Of a DNA stretch of 25,968 bases, positions 14,874-21,992 are shown in pieces; the stretch's first letter is position 1, and every line of letters begins with the position of its first letter. Under the pieces are notes generated by a model, which searched no databases, was not told the origin of the DNA, and saw only the letters and a program-made list of their open reading frames with translations. A program made the translations under genes and the position numbers. Source of the stretch: a virus. The stretch lies in the IMG/VR virus record IMGVR_UViG_3300025674_000334, positions 1 through 25,968 of that record, one strand, 5' to 3'.

Positions 14874-15177
14874 GACGAGTCAGGTTTTACCTTCAAACTA
14901 CCACCTGAGAGATAGGACGTACGTAGGGCACGTACAGATTGGTGGTGATAATTACTACACGAAATACTTTGACACAAAGGAAGAAGCAGAGCTGGAACTT
15001 CTTTGCCTTGAAAAAAGTCTTAGTTATGAGTTAATTGAAACAGTGAAAGACGAAGGCTTTTACCCTGAACGCGCTATAATTATGGAACAAAAATACCAAG
15101 AATCTGGTCGCACAAATGGCTTGTACACCGGATTAAACATAAAAGATGGCGCGGTTCCTGTCAACAATCCCGAATAA
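14839..15177 (+). CDS. AP2-like DNA-binding protein (112 aa)
   Basis: From the ATG at 14839 the core DRTYVGHVQIGGDNYYTKYF followed by DTKEEAELELL reads like an AP2 domain: three short strands and a helix with the YFDT-x-EEA signature. AP2 modules bind DNA and are often found fused to or beside HNH endonucleases. The gene starts 35 bases inside the end of the HNH-like gene and overlaps the next by 32, which supports a functional link to it. An earlier start at 14806 is possible but unsupported. AP2 assignment is by pattern. Confidence 0.6.
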   Translation: MSSSTTSKPVSKTSQVLPSNYHLRDRTYVGHVQIGGDNYYTKYFDTKEEAELELLCLEKSLSYELIETVKDEGFYPERAIIMEQKYQESGRTNGLYTGLNIKDGAVPVNNPE

Positions 15178-15832
15178 TACTGGGTTATACAACTTAGGAA
15201 ACGTCTGGGCATACCCAACCGGTGGAACCGGACCGACAGCTTATGGACCAACATCTTATTTCGGATCTGATCCTCGCCCTTCGGATGCTGGAGACAGCCT
15301 GTATAACCCTATCGATCTTGGCGATTTTGGTGTACCGTTCAAGATCGTAGATATAACTAACAGTCACGGTGGCCTCACCCGTAGAGTATCTACATTCTTT
15401 AAACTGACTCTCAGCAAATCAAGAACAATACAATTTACACAAAATTTCAGTCAGTTTTCTTACCAGGGAAAAACAAACCGAAACACCCTGCTGGCGTTTT
15501 ACAAAATTGATGGAGACAAACGTAGGGTAGAGCTACCAATAAACGACTCTGGTTACGTTTACAACAGCACAGCAATCCCGTACGACCAGGATAATGAACA
15601 AGATGAATACATAAATGGCGATTACCCCATTACTAGGATGGCGCCAGGGGAGTATTTGTTCTTAATAACTAACGATATTAAGTTTATAGAAACTACTTAC
15701 TCAATTAGCATTTCTATATCCAACCTAGATTGGCGTTTTATTGTAGAAGATGTTGAGGATTCTCTTGATTTCGGACTTGTAACAAATCCAGTAGAAGGAG
15801 CACCTATCGACTTCGGGAACCTTGCTTCCTGA
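15146..15832 (+). CDS. beta-rich protein, PPC-like (228 aa)
   Basis: The protein begins MARFLSTIPNNTGLYNLGNV and has a Gly/Pro/Tyr-rich head. Residues 80-200 are an all-beta domain: alternating strands, then PITRMAPGEYLFLITNDIKF and TTYSISISISNLDW, a layout that recalls bacterial pre-peptidase C-terminal (PPC) and other jelly-roll domains. This suggests a virion or fibre-associated protein rather than an enzyme. It overlaps the AP2-like gene by 32 bases, so it is carried on the same transcript even though its neighbours look early. Family uncertain. Confidence 0.55.
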   Translation: MARFLSTIPNNTGLYNLGNVWAYPTGGTGPTAYGPTSYFGSDPRPSDAGDSLYNPIDLGDFGVPFKIVDITNSHGGLTRRVSTFFKLTLSKSRTIQFTQNFSQFSYQGKTNRNTLLAFYKIDGDKRRVELPINDSGYVYNSTAIPYDQDNEQDEYINGDYPITRMAPGEYLFLITNDIKFIETTYSISISISNLDWRFIVEDVEDSLDFGLVTNPVEGAPIDFGNLAS

Positions 15833-15870
15833 CGCAACCTTGCTAGGATTGCCACAGATTTTACACTGCC

Positions 15871-16122
15871 ATGAAAGTCATCACTCTTTCCGAGCTAGAA
15901 ACCAACTTCGATGCAATCATGGAAGACGTAGAGACCAACAGGCAGTTCTATAAGATCCAACGCGAAGAAGGAGACGTCATGCTTGTTCCTTACGCTGAAT
16001 ACTCAGTACTCACGGAGACCTACCAGGAATGGGCAGAAAATCCGGACAACGAAATCATGAAGGATTTCGATCCTAACCCGCTGCCAGTGGAGTATATCAA
16101 CGAAGCTGAGCCGACTCTTTAA
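15871..16122 (+). CDS. Phd/YefM-like antitoxin, no toxin partner seen
   Basis: An 83-residue protein starting MKVITLSELETNFDAIMEDV and continuing with FYKIQREEGDVMLVPYAEYS. This is the Phd/YefM layout: strand, two helices, then a strand and the P-x-x-(E/D)-Y segment, followed by an acidic tail (ENPDNEIMKDF) that in the family often binds the toxin. Such proteins bind DNA as dimers and repress their own promoter. No RelE/Doc/ParE-like toxin is adjacent: the next gene lies on the other strand and the previous one is beta-rich. It may serve as a stand-alone regulator or counter host toxins. Confidence 0.78.
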   Translation: MKVITLSELETNFDAIMEDVETNRQFYKIQREEGDVMLVPYAEYSVLTETYQEWAENPDNEIMKDFDPNPLPVEYINEAEPTL

Positions 16123-16128
16123 ACCACT

Positions 16129-16782
16129 CTACGACTTGCTTGCCAAAAGTCTGGCGTCGTAAATAAGCTTGCCAAGCCAAGTAGTTGGCATTTTTTCTTC
16201 CGATTTTGCCTCAGAATCTGGAGGACTTGTAGGAATGGTTTTTGTTGTATCCATTGCTCCTTTCCAAAGCTCCTCATCTGCCCAGGAGGGCTTTTCAGAT
16301 TTGGGAGGAGCTGGGACTTCATTAACCCTGGTCAGAGCATCGGCGTATTGAGCACGAGCTTCTGATGAGGCCGTACTTGACGCACCTCTAGGTGGCCCCA
16401 TCATCCCACTTGTACCACTGTAAGAACGGGTGAAAGTGTCCGGCTCGTTGTAGGTGCCAGAAGCGGTTTCAAGGCCACCAGTTTGCCCAGTGGTGTAAGA
16501 CTTGTAACGGTCTACGCTTCCAGCCGGTTTGCGGCCAGGGAGCGACGCGAGGTAAGCCTCCTCTGTTTTAACGTCACGCGCCCTTTGCCTAGCACCAATT
16601 TCACCTGGCGTACCTACTTCTGAGTAGCGTTGCTTTTTAATCTCTTCTCGCTGCTGCTGGTACCTTTCCATTTGAGCAGCCAAATCTTTGTAGCTCTGCT
16701 CTGGTACGATCGATTGGAATACAATCGGAGCCGTAGGGGCAGGCATGACGACCTGCGGTGCGCTTGGCTTTGAACCACCCAT
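16129..16782 (-). CDS. phage virion-type protein (217 aa)
   Basis: Starts MGGSKPSAPQVVMPAPTAPI, a Pro/Ala-rich head, then a charged helix (DLAAQMERYQQQREEIKKQR) and a Gly/Ser/Tyr-rich disordered region, ending in LGKLIYDARLLASKS. Short proteins with MGG-(S/G)-K-P starts and VGTPxEIGAR motifs are common among marine phage structural genes; their place in the particle is not known to me. It lies leftward between rightward genes and shares the divergent gap with the next gene to the right. Function unassigned. Confidence 0.66.
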   Translation of the reverse strand: MGGSKPSAPQVVMPAPTAPIVFQSIVPEQSYKDLAAQMERYQQQREEIKKQRYSEVGTPGEIGARQRARDVKTEEAYLASLPGRKPAGSVDRYKSYTTGQTGGLETASGTYNEPDTFTRSYSGTSGMMGPPRGASSTASSEARAQYADALTRVNEVPAPPKSEKPSWADEELWKGAMDTTKTIPTSPPDSEAKSEEKMPTTWLGKLIYDARLLASKS

Positions 16783-16791
16783 CTAACTTAC

Positions 16792-16819
16792 TTGACACGT
16801 ACTTCTATACTGATTCTAT
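16792..16819 (+). promoter_or_regulatory. possible sigma70 promoter
   Basis: TTGACA (16792-16797) is an exact -35; a 16-base spacer leads to TTCTAT (16814-16819), a poor -10. It sits 20 bases before the ATG at 16839 in the divergent gap. Confidence 0.32.
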
Positions 16820-16838
16820 CTGCGACAAATCCGTAAAG

Positions 16839-17228
16839 ATGCTGAAGACCTACGACCCCAAGCGGCCCAAGAGTCAGGATCAACAGCAGCTCAGCCCAGG
16901 TGAGTGCGCGGTTCATTCAGATCAATACCCATTTATTAAAGAGTTTAGCGAATTTATCGCTACAGTGCCAACTAATTCGTTGGTTGGTAAGTTGATGACG
17001 CACCAACAGAGACTCTCAGCTAAGGCTTTCTGGGAAGCAGAGAACTACGGCGGGTCAGAATCGAATTGCATTGAAAGGCTCAAGGATGTTTACGGCTATC
17101 ACTGGCGCCAAGTCACGAGACTTTCGGATCACATGGCACCGTTTCGTGCTTACTGCGAATACGTTTTGATCCTGGATCACATGAGGCAGTGGGAAAATGC
17201 CGAAAAGTTGTTACAGTACGGGAAATAA
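16839..17228 (+). CDS. unknown protein (129 aa)
   Basis: From the ATG at 16839 the product begins MLKTYDPKRPKSQDQQQLSP and then has a mostly helical body with KAFWEAENYGGSESNCIERL and an aromatic end. It has two cysteines and no recognisable family. The ATG is preferred over a GTG at 16758, which lies inside the leftward neighbour. It is the first gene of a rightward run ending in the methyltransferase and is followed 10 bases on by the next gene. Confidence 0.6.
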   Translation: MLKTYDPKRPKSQDQQQLSPGECAVHSDQYPFIKEFSEFIATVPTNSLVGKLMTHQQRLSAKAFWEAENYGGSESNCIERLKDVYGYHWRQVTRLSDHMAPFRAYCEYVLILDHMRQWENAEKLLQYGK

Positions 17229-17238
17229 AACAGCAGCC

Positions 17239-17838
17239 GTGTCTGAAACGTCGCTTGAAGTGTGGATAGAAGAGCTAGAGGATACCGATTACCTTCCGCT
17301 GCCCATCGATGCCAACGTTTTTCAGAGCTACAGGTTTGCTGACCTGGACATTTCCCAGGTCACCGTAGAGAATTATAAAGAAATTCTTAAGACTTCCCTA
17401 GCAGAACAAGTTAGCATCTTTATTCCGCCTTCTGGTAGTTTCGAGACGCCAGACTTGAGGCGTTACCTGGAGCTGGTCTGTAGTTATGAGACCAGTACGG
17501 CTGACCTTGTTCTCGGGTTGTCACTAGCGGATCAGATCCGCATCACATTCAGCGACATGAAGATCAGTACCATCTGTGATCGCTATCCAGAAATTGAACT
17601 GGCGGAGAAGAGGCGCTACAGGTGTGTTGCTGAATACTTAATTCGCCAGGGAGAACTGACCAAGCTGAGGGATTCAGAAGGAAAATTGATCAAGAAGATG
17701 GGCAACATGCAGAAAGCAGTGGTTTTGTATAAACCGCTACCAAAACTACTGGAAAGTCTTAAAAAATCAAACTTAACGCACTTGATAAAAAAAGATCCGT
17801 TAAAGCCACCTGAAACAAGCGATGCTTTGATAAACTGA
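17239..17838 (+). CDS. unknown protein (199 aa)
   Basis: A GTG at 17239 gives MSETSLEVWIEELEDTDYLP, and the frame is open from an ATG at 17197 that overlaps the previous gene by 32 bases; either start is possible. The N-terminal half is acidic, residues 90-160 are mixed helical (DLVLGLSLADQIRITFSDMK), and the last 50 are basic (LLESLKKSNLTHLIKKDPLK). The helix and charge pattern could suit a DNA-binding adaptor, but no family is recognised. It belongs to the same rightward group as its neighbours. Confidence 0.6.
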   Translation: MSETSLEVWIEELEDTDYLPLPIDANVFQSYRFADLDISQVTVENYKEILKTSLAEQVSIFIPPSGSFETPDLRRYLELVCSYETSTADLVLGLSLADQIRITFSDMKISTICDRYPEIELAEKRRYRCVAEYLIRQGELTKLRDSEGKLIKKMGNMQKAVVLYKPLPKLLESLKKSNLTHLIKKDPLKPPETSDALIN

Positions 17839-17857
17839 AGCAACCGATTTACTTATT

Positions 17858-18265
17858 ATGAGCGAACGCCGCAAAAAAATGATTGACAAGCTGATGTCAA
17901 CCGCTCCTACAAAAACTGAACAGGACATGCTCAAGCTTGCAATTGAGCGTATCTGCGCTGACATGGGTGATTACTATAGAGGTTTTAACAGCATTGAGGG
18001 ACCAGGCGTACTTGTTTACGTGCCAGATGCAGAAGAAAAGGACAGTATGTTCTATCTGAGCGTAGACTCGTTGATCACCGCCCTTTCAGATTTCAACAAG
18101 CGTGGAATGGATGGCCCAGCCGAAGTAATTCAAAAAGCAATTACACGCGCAGAACTTATCGATCCAACGAAAGAATCACTGTTTATTGTTCAAGATAAGG
18201 ACCAAATGTCGTTGGTTCATTACAAAAATGATAATCAAGAAGATGCTTTCATGAGGATGGAATGA
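17858..18265 (+). CDS. unknown protein (135 aa)
   Basis: Starts at ATG 17858 (MSERRKKMIDKLMSTAPTKT) with a basic helix, then an alpha/beta body including GPGVLVYVPDAEEKDSMFYL and an acidic end. No cysteine-rich or catalytic motif is seen. It overlaps the methyltransferase start by 4 bases (ATGA-type), which implies coupled translation. Family not recognised; the linked position may mean a partner or regulator of the methyltransferase. Confidence 0.62.
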   Translation: MSERRKKMIDKLMSTAPTKTEQDMLKLAIERICADMGDYYRGFNSIEGPGVLVYVPDAEEKDSMFYLSVDSLITALSDFNKRGMDGPAEVIQKAITRAELIDPTKESLFIVQDKDQMSLVHYKNDNQEDAFMRME

Positions 18266-18888
18266 AGAGAGGAAATCTACCCTGGTGGAAATACAAACGA
18301 ATTATCTCACGGATCAATAATATTCGTGACGACTGGCTTACACCAGTTGCATACTTACCTTACATTGATGCTTTACTTGGTGACATTGATCTTGATCCGT
18401 GCTCAACCCACCTGGCTAACACTCAGTTCCTTAGAGCAAAGAAAATTTACACTTATGACGAAGACGGATTAAATACTTTGGAACCATGGACCGGACAAGT
18501 TTATTTGTTTCCTCCAACTTACGGTCGTTGTTCCTACATCAAAGAACGTGGAATCTGGCGCTGGGGTAAGCGGCTGCCTATACAAAACCGAGCTGCTTCC
18601 GTGATCTGGTTCAAAAAACTGTTGAGGGAGTGGAAACTGCGCAATGCTAGAGAAGCTTTGTTCTACACAACTAACACGGAAATGTTGAGGGTCATTCCAG
18701 AAGTATGGGATTTTCCAGTGTGCATACCTAAGGATCGCCCAAAGCTTGTACACGGCAAGCTGTTGTTTGAGCCATCAATTCCAATTCACTGGGGATTCTT
18801 TGTCTACTTGCCACCCCCTGATTTTGGTTTAGCTGAGATCGATCGATTTACTTATATCTTCTCCAACATCGGCAGAGTTATTGCCTAG
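18262..18888 (+). CDS. phage Dam-type N6-adenine methyltransferase-like protein
   Basis: A 208-residue protein aligned by eye with the phage DNA N-6-adenine-methyltransferase family: DDWLTPVAYLPYIDALLG, then DIDLDPCSTHLANTQFL and YDEDGLNTLEPWTGQVYL. In active enzymes the next element is (N/D)PPY; here the sequence is FPPTYG at residues 83-88, with Phe in place of the Asn/Asp and an inserted Thr. Activity may be lost or altered. Such proteins methylate adenine in phage DNA against host restriction. It follows the 135-residue gene in a 4-base overlap, and its end overlaps a convergent leftward gene by 11 bases. Confidence 0.7.
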   Translation: MKRGNLPWWKYKRIISRINNIRDDWLTPVAYLPYIDALLGDIDLDPCSTHLANTQFLRAKKIYTYDEDGLNTLEPWTGQVYLFPPTYGRCSYIKERGIWRWGKRLPIQNRAASVIWFKKLLREWKLRNAREALFYTTNTEMLRVIPEVWDFPVCIPKDRPKLVHGKLLFEPSIPIHWGFFVYLPPPDFGLAEIDRFTYIFSNIGRVIA

Positions 18889-19102
18889 CTCTAAATCCAT
18901 TAAGGAAACTGTAGACTGCGTCCCCTGGCCCAGAAACCGTGAAGCGATTAACCGCTTCATTGTCTGAGGGGATTTTATCTTTTTTCTTTGCAGACTGAAG
19001 ATAATTTAAAGCAAAATTGAGACCTTTGTCATCATCTTGAGCGTTTTTCAGACCCTTATACCTGGAGTCAACCTTGTAGTTCTGGCTTAGTTGATTTCGC
19101 AT
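18878..19102 (-). CDS. unknown small protein (74 aa)
   Basis: A leftward 74-residue ORF (MRNQLSQNYKVDSRYKGLKN) with a charged, Asn/Asp/Lys-rich middle (AKKKDKIPSDNEAVNRF) and a C-terminus VYSFLNGFRARQ. It is probably partly disordered with a helix in the middle. Its end overlaps the convergent methyltransferase gene by 11 bases. It follows the lysozyme gene in the leftward run by 29 bases. No family recognised. Confidence 0.55.
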   Translation of the reverse strand: MRNQLSQNYKVDSRYKGLKNAQDDDKGLNFALNYLQSAKKKDKIPSDNEAVNRFTVSGPGDAVYSFLNGFRARQ

Positions 19103-19131
19103 TTACCTATTGTAAATCAACTTTGCAATGT

Positions 19132-19869
19132 TTAATCCAGGTTCTCAGCATGGCCAAACACATGGGGTTTTTCACTCCAGTAACGGAAGAATCGACGCAC
19201 AACTTCACCAGATGGATCGAATTCACTGAGCTTCTTTTCCAGGTACTCAATAGCTCTTACTTGCTGCGTGCCACCATTCCAGGTCTCTGCTAGGTTCATT
19301 AAGCAGTGCTTAGATGCACATTTATGGTAAGCCGCAGCAACCATTGTCTCCTGTGGGGCGTAATATAGATTCAATTCAGTGCGACGCCTGTCAATCATTG
19401 TCTGGCCGCCGCTTTGCCAAATCGTGTTTATGTATGGACTCCACTCACGTAAAATTTCTTTTTTGTTTGCAAAAGTATTGATCAACTCAAGCAATCTGCT
19501 TTTTTTAAACGATTGAACTCCAATGCTGAAAGCAAAGCTTAACAACGCCGCTTTCTTATTTGAATTCGTGCGTACAAAAACATACTGATTAACGTACTCA
19601 GAAAACTCTTTTAAGTCTTCTACCAGTTGAGCATCAATTTCTGCGCGGGTCAGTCTATCCTTGGCGCCAACCGGACGTTTTTTAATAAAGTAACTGCCGT
19701 GGCCAATTCGCCAGCTTGAATCACCGTAATCTTTGTATGAAGCAAAAGTACCCATACCCAAGTTAGTCCTCGGGGATGAGTACATTTTTACTAGTTCAAT
19801 CCCTTTCCAAGTCAAGAAAGGGTGATCTTTAAATTTTTCTGTACTTTCGTTATGGGACGTCGACTTCAC
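19132..19869 (-). CDS. GH24-like phage lysozyme
   Basis: A 245-residue protein with GH24 character. WKGIELVKMYSS (E25 in the catalytic Glu position) is followed by a loop and WRIGHGSYFI, in place of the T4-type TIGIGH. AALLSFAFSIGVQSFKKSRL and SGGQTMIDRRRTELNLYY match the conserved second half, including the R-R-x-x-E-L end. The part between E25 and the GHG motif is longer than in T4 lysozyme. GH24 enzymes cut peptidoglycan for lysis or tail penetration. There is an extra ~75-residue C-terminal tail of unknown function. The start ATG overlaps the upstream gene by 20 bases. No holin is obvious beside it. Confidence 0.68.
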   Translation of the reverse strand: MKSTSHNESTEKFKDHPFLTWKGIELVKMYSSPRTNLGMGTFASYKDYGDSSWRIGHGSYFIKKRPVGAKDRLTRAEIDAQLVEDLKEFSEYVNQYVFVRTNSNKKAALLSFAFSIGVQSFKKSRLLELINTFANKKEILREWSPYINTIWQSGGQTMIDRRRTELNLYYAPQETMVAAAYHKCASKHCLMNLAETWNGGTQQVRAIEYLEKKLSEFDPSGEVVRRFFRYWSEKPHVFGHAENLD

Positions 19870-20236
19870 AGACGTAGTTGGTGCCAGAATCTGTGGCCAA
19901 CTCTAGCAATACAACGTAGTCTTTAGTTGCATCCGTTACCGTCACACCAACAGCGCCCTTCTCTTTACCAGCTTTAGCCACGTTAAAAAATTTGAAGTAT
20001 CCGCTGGGGGCATTACCAGACGTGTAACTATCCTCTTGAAAAACTTCAATGGAGTCAACGCCGCTACTTTTAACCAGTTTGACAAGCAGGTCTCCAGTAC
20101 CAGCGGGGTTCACACGAAACGCCCGGTAGTTAAACGATGTTGACGATTCAAAAGAGGTATTGCCAAGATAAGTAATCTCGGAGCCACCGTCAACAAAGAA
20201 TTTGTCAACAGTGCCTGTAACAATGCGAGTCGGCAT
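19850..20236 (-). CDS. beta-rich virion-type protein (128 aa)
   Basis: The product begins MPTRIVTGTVDKFFVDGGSE and consists of alternating strands with Gly/Ser/Thr turns (NAPSGYFKFFNVAKAGKEKG), ending in NYVCEVDVP. The layout suggests a small decoration, tail or fibre-associated protein. It lies between the NblA-like gene (6 bases away) and the lysozyme (20-base overlap). Only one cysteine. No family recognised. Confidence 0.62.
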   Translation of the reverse strand: MPTRIVTGTVDKFFVDGGSEITYLGNTSFESSTSFNYRAFRVNPAGTGDLLVKLVKSSGVDSIEVFQEDSYTSGNAPSGYFKFFNVAKAGKEKGAVGVTVTDATKDYVVLLELATDSGTNYVCEVDVP

Positions 20237-20241
20237 GGGAA

Positions 20242-20457
20242 TCAGGAGACTTGTCCGATGGTTGAAAGATTGAAGTTGATATCAGCATCAATACCGTGTT
20301 CTTTCAAAATGCTTAAAAACATCTGTCGATCCACGGCTTTTTGGTGAAGAAGCTCAACAAAAGCTTCCTCCAGTTCATCTCTATTCAGGTTTTGAATAGC
20401 AAGGGCGGCGGCGTGGATTGAGAACTCCACATCCATTGGAAGACCAACCACGTTCAT
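20242..20457 (-). CDS. NblA-like phycobilisome degradation protein
   Basis: A 71-residue protein with the NblA layout: an L-P-x-x-x-E-F-S start (LPMDVEFSIHAAALAIQNLN), a helix-loop-helix body (LEEAFVELLHQKAVDRQMFL) and an LK-x-H-G-(I) end (SILKEHGIDAD). NblA proteins of cyanobacteria are about 60 residues, bind phycobilisome rods and hand them to Clp protease. Cyanophages carry copies that speed phycobilisome breakdown. Assignment rests on length and motif order only; the C-terminal Leu-Lys pair needed for phycobilisome binding looks retained. It leads a leftward group with a possible promoter at 20480-20507. Confidence 0.58.
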   Translation of the reverse strand: MNVVGLPMDVEFSIHAAALAIQNLNRDELEEAFVELLHQKAVDRQMFLSILKEHGIDADINFNLSTIGQVS

Positions 20458-20479
20458 ATCTGAAGTGAACCTTACAGCT

Positions 20480-20507
20480 ATCCTAACAGCGATGAACTAA
20501 AGATCAA
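20480..20507 (-). promoter_or_regulatory. possible promoter for the NblA-like operon
   Basis: Leftward TTGATC (20502-20507), 16-base spacer, TAGGAT (20480-20485), about 25 bases before the NblA-like ATG. It overlaps the end of the small ORF at 20504. Confidence 0.35.
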
Positions 20508-20662
20508 CCGAGTTGAGGTTTTACTGGCAACCGGTCTGGACCAGTGTGATCTGTGGCAAAATCGGGATCGTCAGAACCTTCCTCAAAAATGCCAACTGCT
20601 TGGCTTGGCAAGCGATTCGTAACGTATTCTTGAAGATGCTCGTAAGGAGTTGGTTGTGGCAT
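20504..20662 (-). CDS. small unknown protein (52 aa)
   Basis: A 52-residue leftward ORF: MPQPTPYEHLQEYVTNRLPS, then QAVGIFEEGSDDPDFATDHT and a Pro-rich end. It is acidic and fills most of an otherwise empty 340-base gap between the NblA-like gene and the oxygenase. Composition and start are protein-like, but there is no family or ribosome site to confirm it. It lies upstream of the NblA-like gene and could be on its transcript or just inside a promoter region. Confidence 0.5.
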   Translation of the reverse strand: MPQPTPYEHLQEYVTNRLPSQAVGIFEEGSDDPDFATDHTGPDRLPVKPQLG

Positions 20663-20750
20663 GGTGGCGCAATTCCCGGCGCAAGAAGAACGTACTGATT
20701 CCGTAGGTACTGCAAAATCCTAATGCAAACATTAAAATCAGTACTTCCAC

Positions 20751-20778
20751 TTGAAACCCTGGTTTAAACCATTATATT
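20751..20778 (+). promoter_or_regulatory. sigma70-like promoter for the oxygenase
   Basis: TTGAAA (20751-20756), 16-base spacer, TATATT (20773-20778), 22 bases before the ATG at 20800. The palindrome GGTTTAAACC (20761-20770) lies in the spacer and may be an operator. Confidence 0.5.
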
Positions 20779-20799
20779 GTACAGAGTGTTTACTTCAAA

Positions 20800-21603
20800 A
20801 TGGATATCGAATCTCTGGCCGCCGACGTCCCAATGCTAACTAGCATGGCCGTATCAGGTGTTACAAAATCTAGCGTCATTCGCTATTTTCAAACAGCAAA
20901 CAGCTGCACTGACGCAGACATAGAAGCGCTTATTGACCTTTGTTCTTTTAAATCAAAACCAAAAAAGATTGATTATAACCATTTCTATAAAGTAGGACAA
21001 TCATTACAAGCAGAAAACATAAGTTACCCTTTTACTCAAATTTACAAAAAACCTAAGTTTTTAAACAAAGATGAATGCAACCAAGTAATTGAACTTATAG
21101 ATGAGCATTGTCAACGCTCTTATGTAGCTAACTTAAAAGACGAACCAATTGTATCTGATTACAGAACAAGTAAAACAGCAGATCTTAGCTATATAAAACG
21201 CCCACAGCTATTTGATATTGATTACAAGATAACAAAATTAATCGGTCTTAACCCGTTAGCATCTGAAGTTATGCAAGGACAACGTTACGACATTGGCCAA
21301 TACTACAAACAACACTGTGACTATTTCAGTCCACTGACAAAAGAGTATAAAACTTACTGCGAATGGATGGGTCAGCGAACCTGGACATTCATGATTTACT
21401 TAAATGATGTAGAAGAGGGTGGTGAAACTTACTTCAAACACCTAAAATTGAAAATAAAACCAGAACAAGGAACCGCTGTTATCTGGAACAACCTTTATAG
21501 AAACGGATTACCTAACCCCAAAACCTTGCACGAGGCTTTACCGCCAGTGAGTGGAAAGAAGTACATCATTACGAAGTGGTTCAGATCCTGGAGCCTGGTT
21601 TAG
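20800..21603 (+). CDS. 2OG-Fe(II) oxygenase, prolyl-4-hydroxylase-like
   Basis: A 267-residue protein whose last 110 residues carry the 2-oxoglutarate/iron site: H172-C-D174 in QYYKQHCDYF, distal H244 in KTLHEALPP and the 2OG-binding Lys at K254 in GKKYIITKW. The strand TWTFMIYLNDVEEGGETYF matches P4H-type enzymes. These hydroxylate protein or small substrates using 2OG and O2; in cyanophages they are frequent accessory genes of unsettled function. The first 80 residues are helical and not recognised. AT-rich codon use differs from the GT-methyltransferase gene. It has its own promoter and its stop overlaps a convergent gene by 4 bases. Confidence 0.88.
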   Translation: MDIESLAADVPMLTSMAVSGVTKSSVIRYFQTANSCTDADIEALIDLCSFKSKPKKIDYNHFYKVGQSLQAENISYPFTQIYKKPKFLNKDECNQVIELIDEHCQRSYVANLKDEPIVSDYRTSKTADLSYIKRPQLFDIDYKITKLIGLNPLASEVMQGQRYDIGQYYKQHCDYFSPLTKEYKTYCEWMGQRTWTFMIYLNDVEEGGETYFKHLKLKIKPEQGTAVIWNNLYRNGLPNPKTLHEALPPVSGKKYIITKWFRSWSLV

Positions 21604-21944
21604 TTGGCCGCAATATCAAACTGAACAACTGCGTCATATCCTCCAGTCTCTTTAAGAAAGTTGCCTCTTATTTTTCTTACTGGTGACCCAGAAACGTTGT
21701 AAATATAACAACCATTTTCAGAAATAGTATTAGATATTAGCGGAGCATATTGACATCCGTCTACGCTACCGTCTAATCGTACAACTACGCTTTCATTAAT
21801 GTTTTTTACTGTTACGAACAAAGTGTAATACCTTGTAGATAAATAATTAGTTACATATACATCTACACATTTTGTTACCCCTGGCATTGTCATTTCAGGA
21901 AACTGATAGAATACTGTTTGCTGATGACTTTCGTAAAAACCCAT
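21600..21944 (-). CDS. beta-rich unknown protein (114 aa)
   Basis: A 114-residue leftward protein (MGFYESHQQTVFYQFPEMTM) with strong strand alternation, such as YTLFVTVKNINESVVVRLDG, and three cysteines. It ends in GGYDAVVQFDIAAN. It looks like a small beta-sandwich or barrel of a virion or fibre protein. A -10-like TATAGT lies upstream at 21965-21970. Its 3' end overlaps the oxygenase gene by 4 bases. No family recognised. Confidence 0.6.
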   Translation of the reverse strand: MGFYESHQQTVFYQFPEMTMPGVTKCVDVYVTNYLSTRYYTLFVTVKNINESVVVRLDGSVDGCQYAPLISNTISENGCYIYNVSGSPVRKIRGNFLKETGGYDAVVQFDIAAN

Positions 21945-21952
21945 GGTTCTTT

Positions 21953-21970
21953 GTTAATTAATTAACTATA
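21953..21970 (-). promoter_or_regulatory. palindrome and -10 box upstream of a leftward gene
   Basis: GTTAATTAATTAAC (21953-21966) is a perfect 14-bp palindrome. A leftward -10 TATAGT (21965-21970) overlaps it, but the -35 17 bases upstream (GTAACG) is poor. The palindrome could bind a regulator. Confidence 0.35.
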
Positions 21971-21992
21971 GAAGCAGCACAATTAAACGTTA

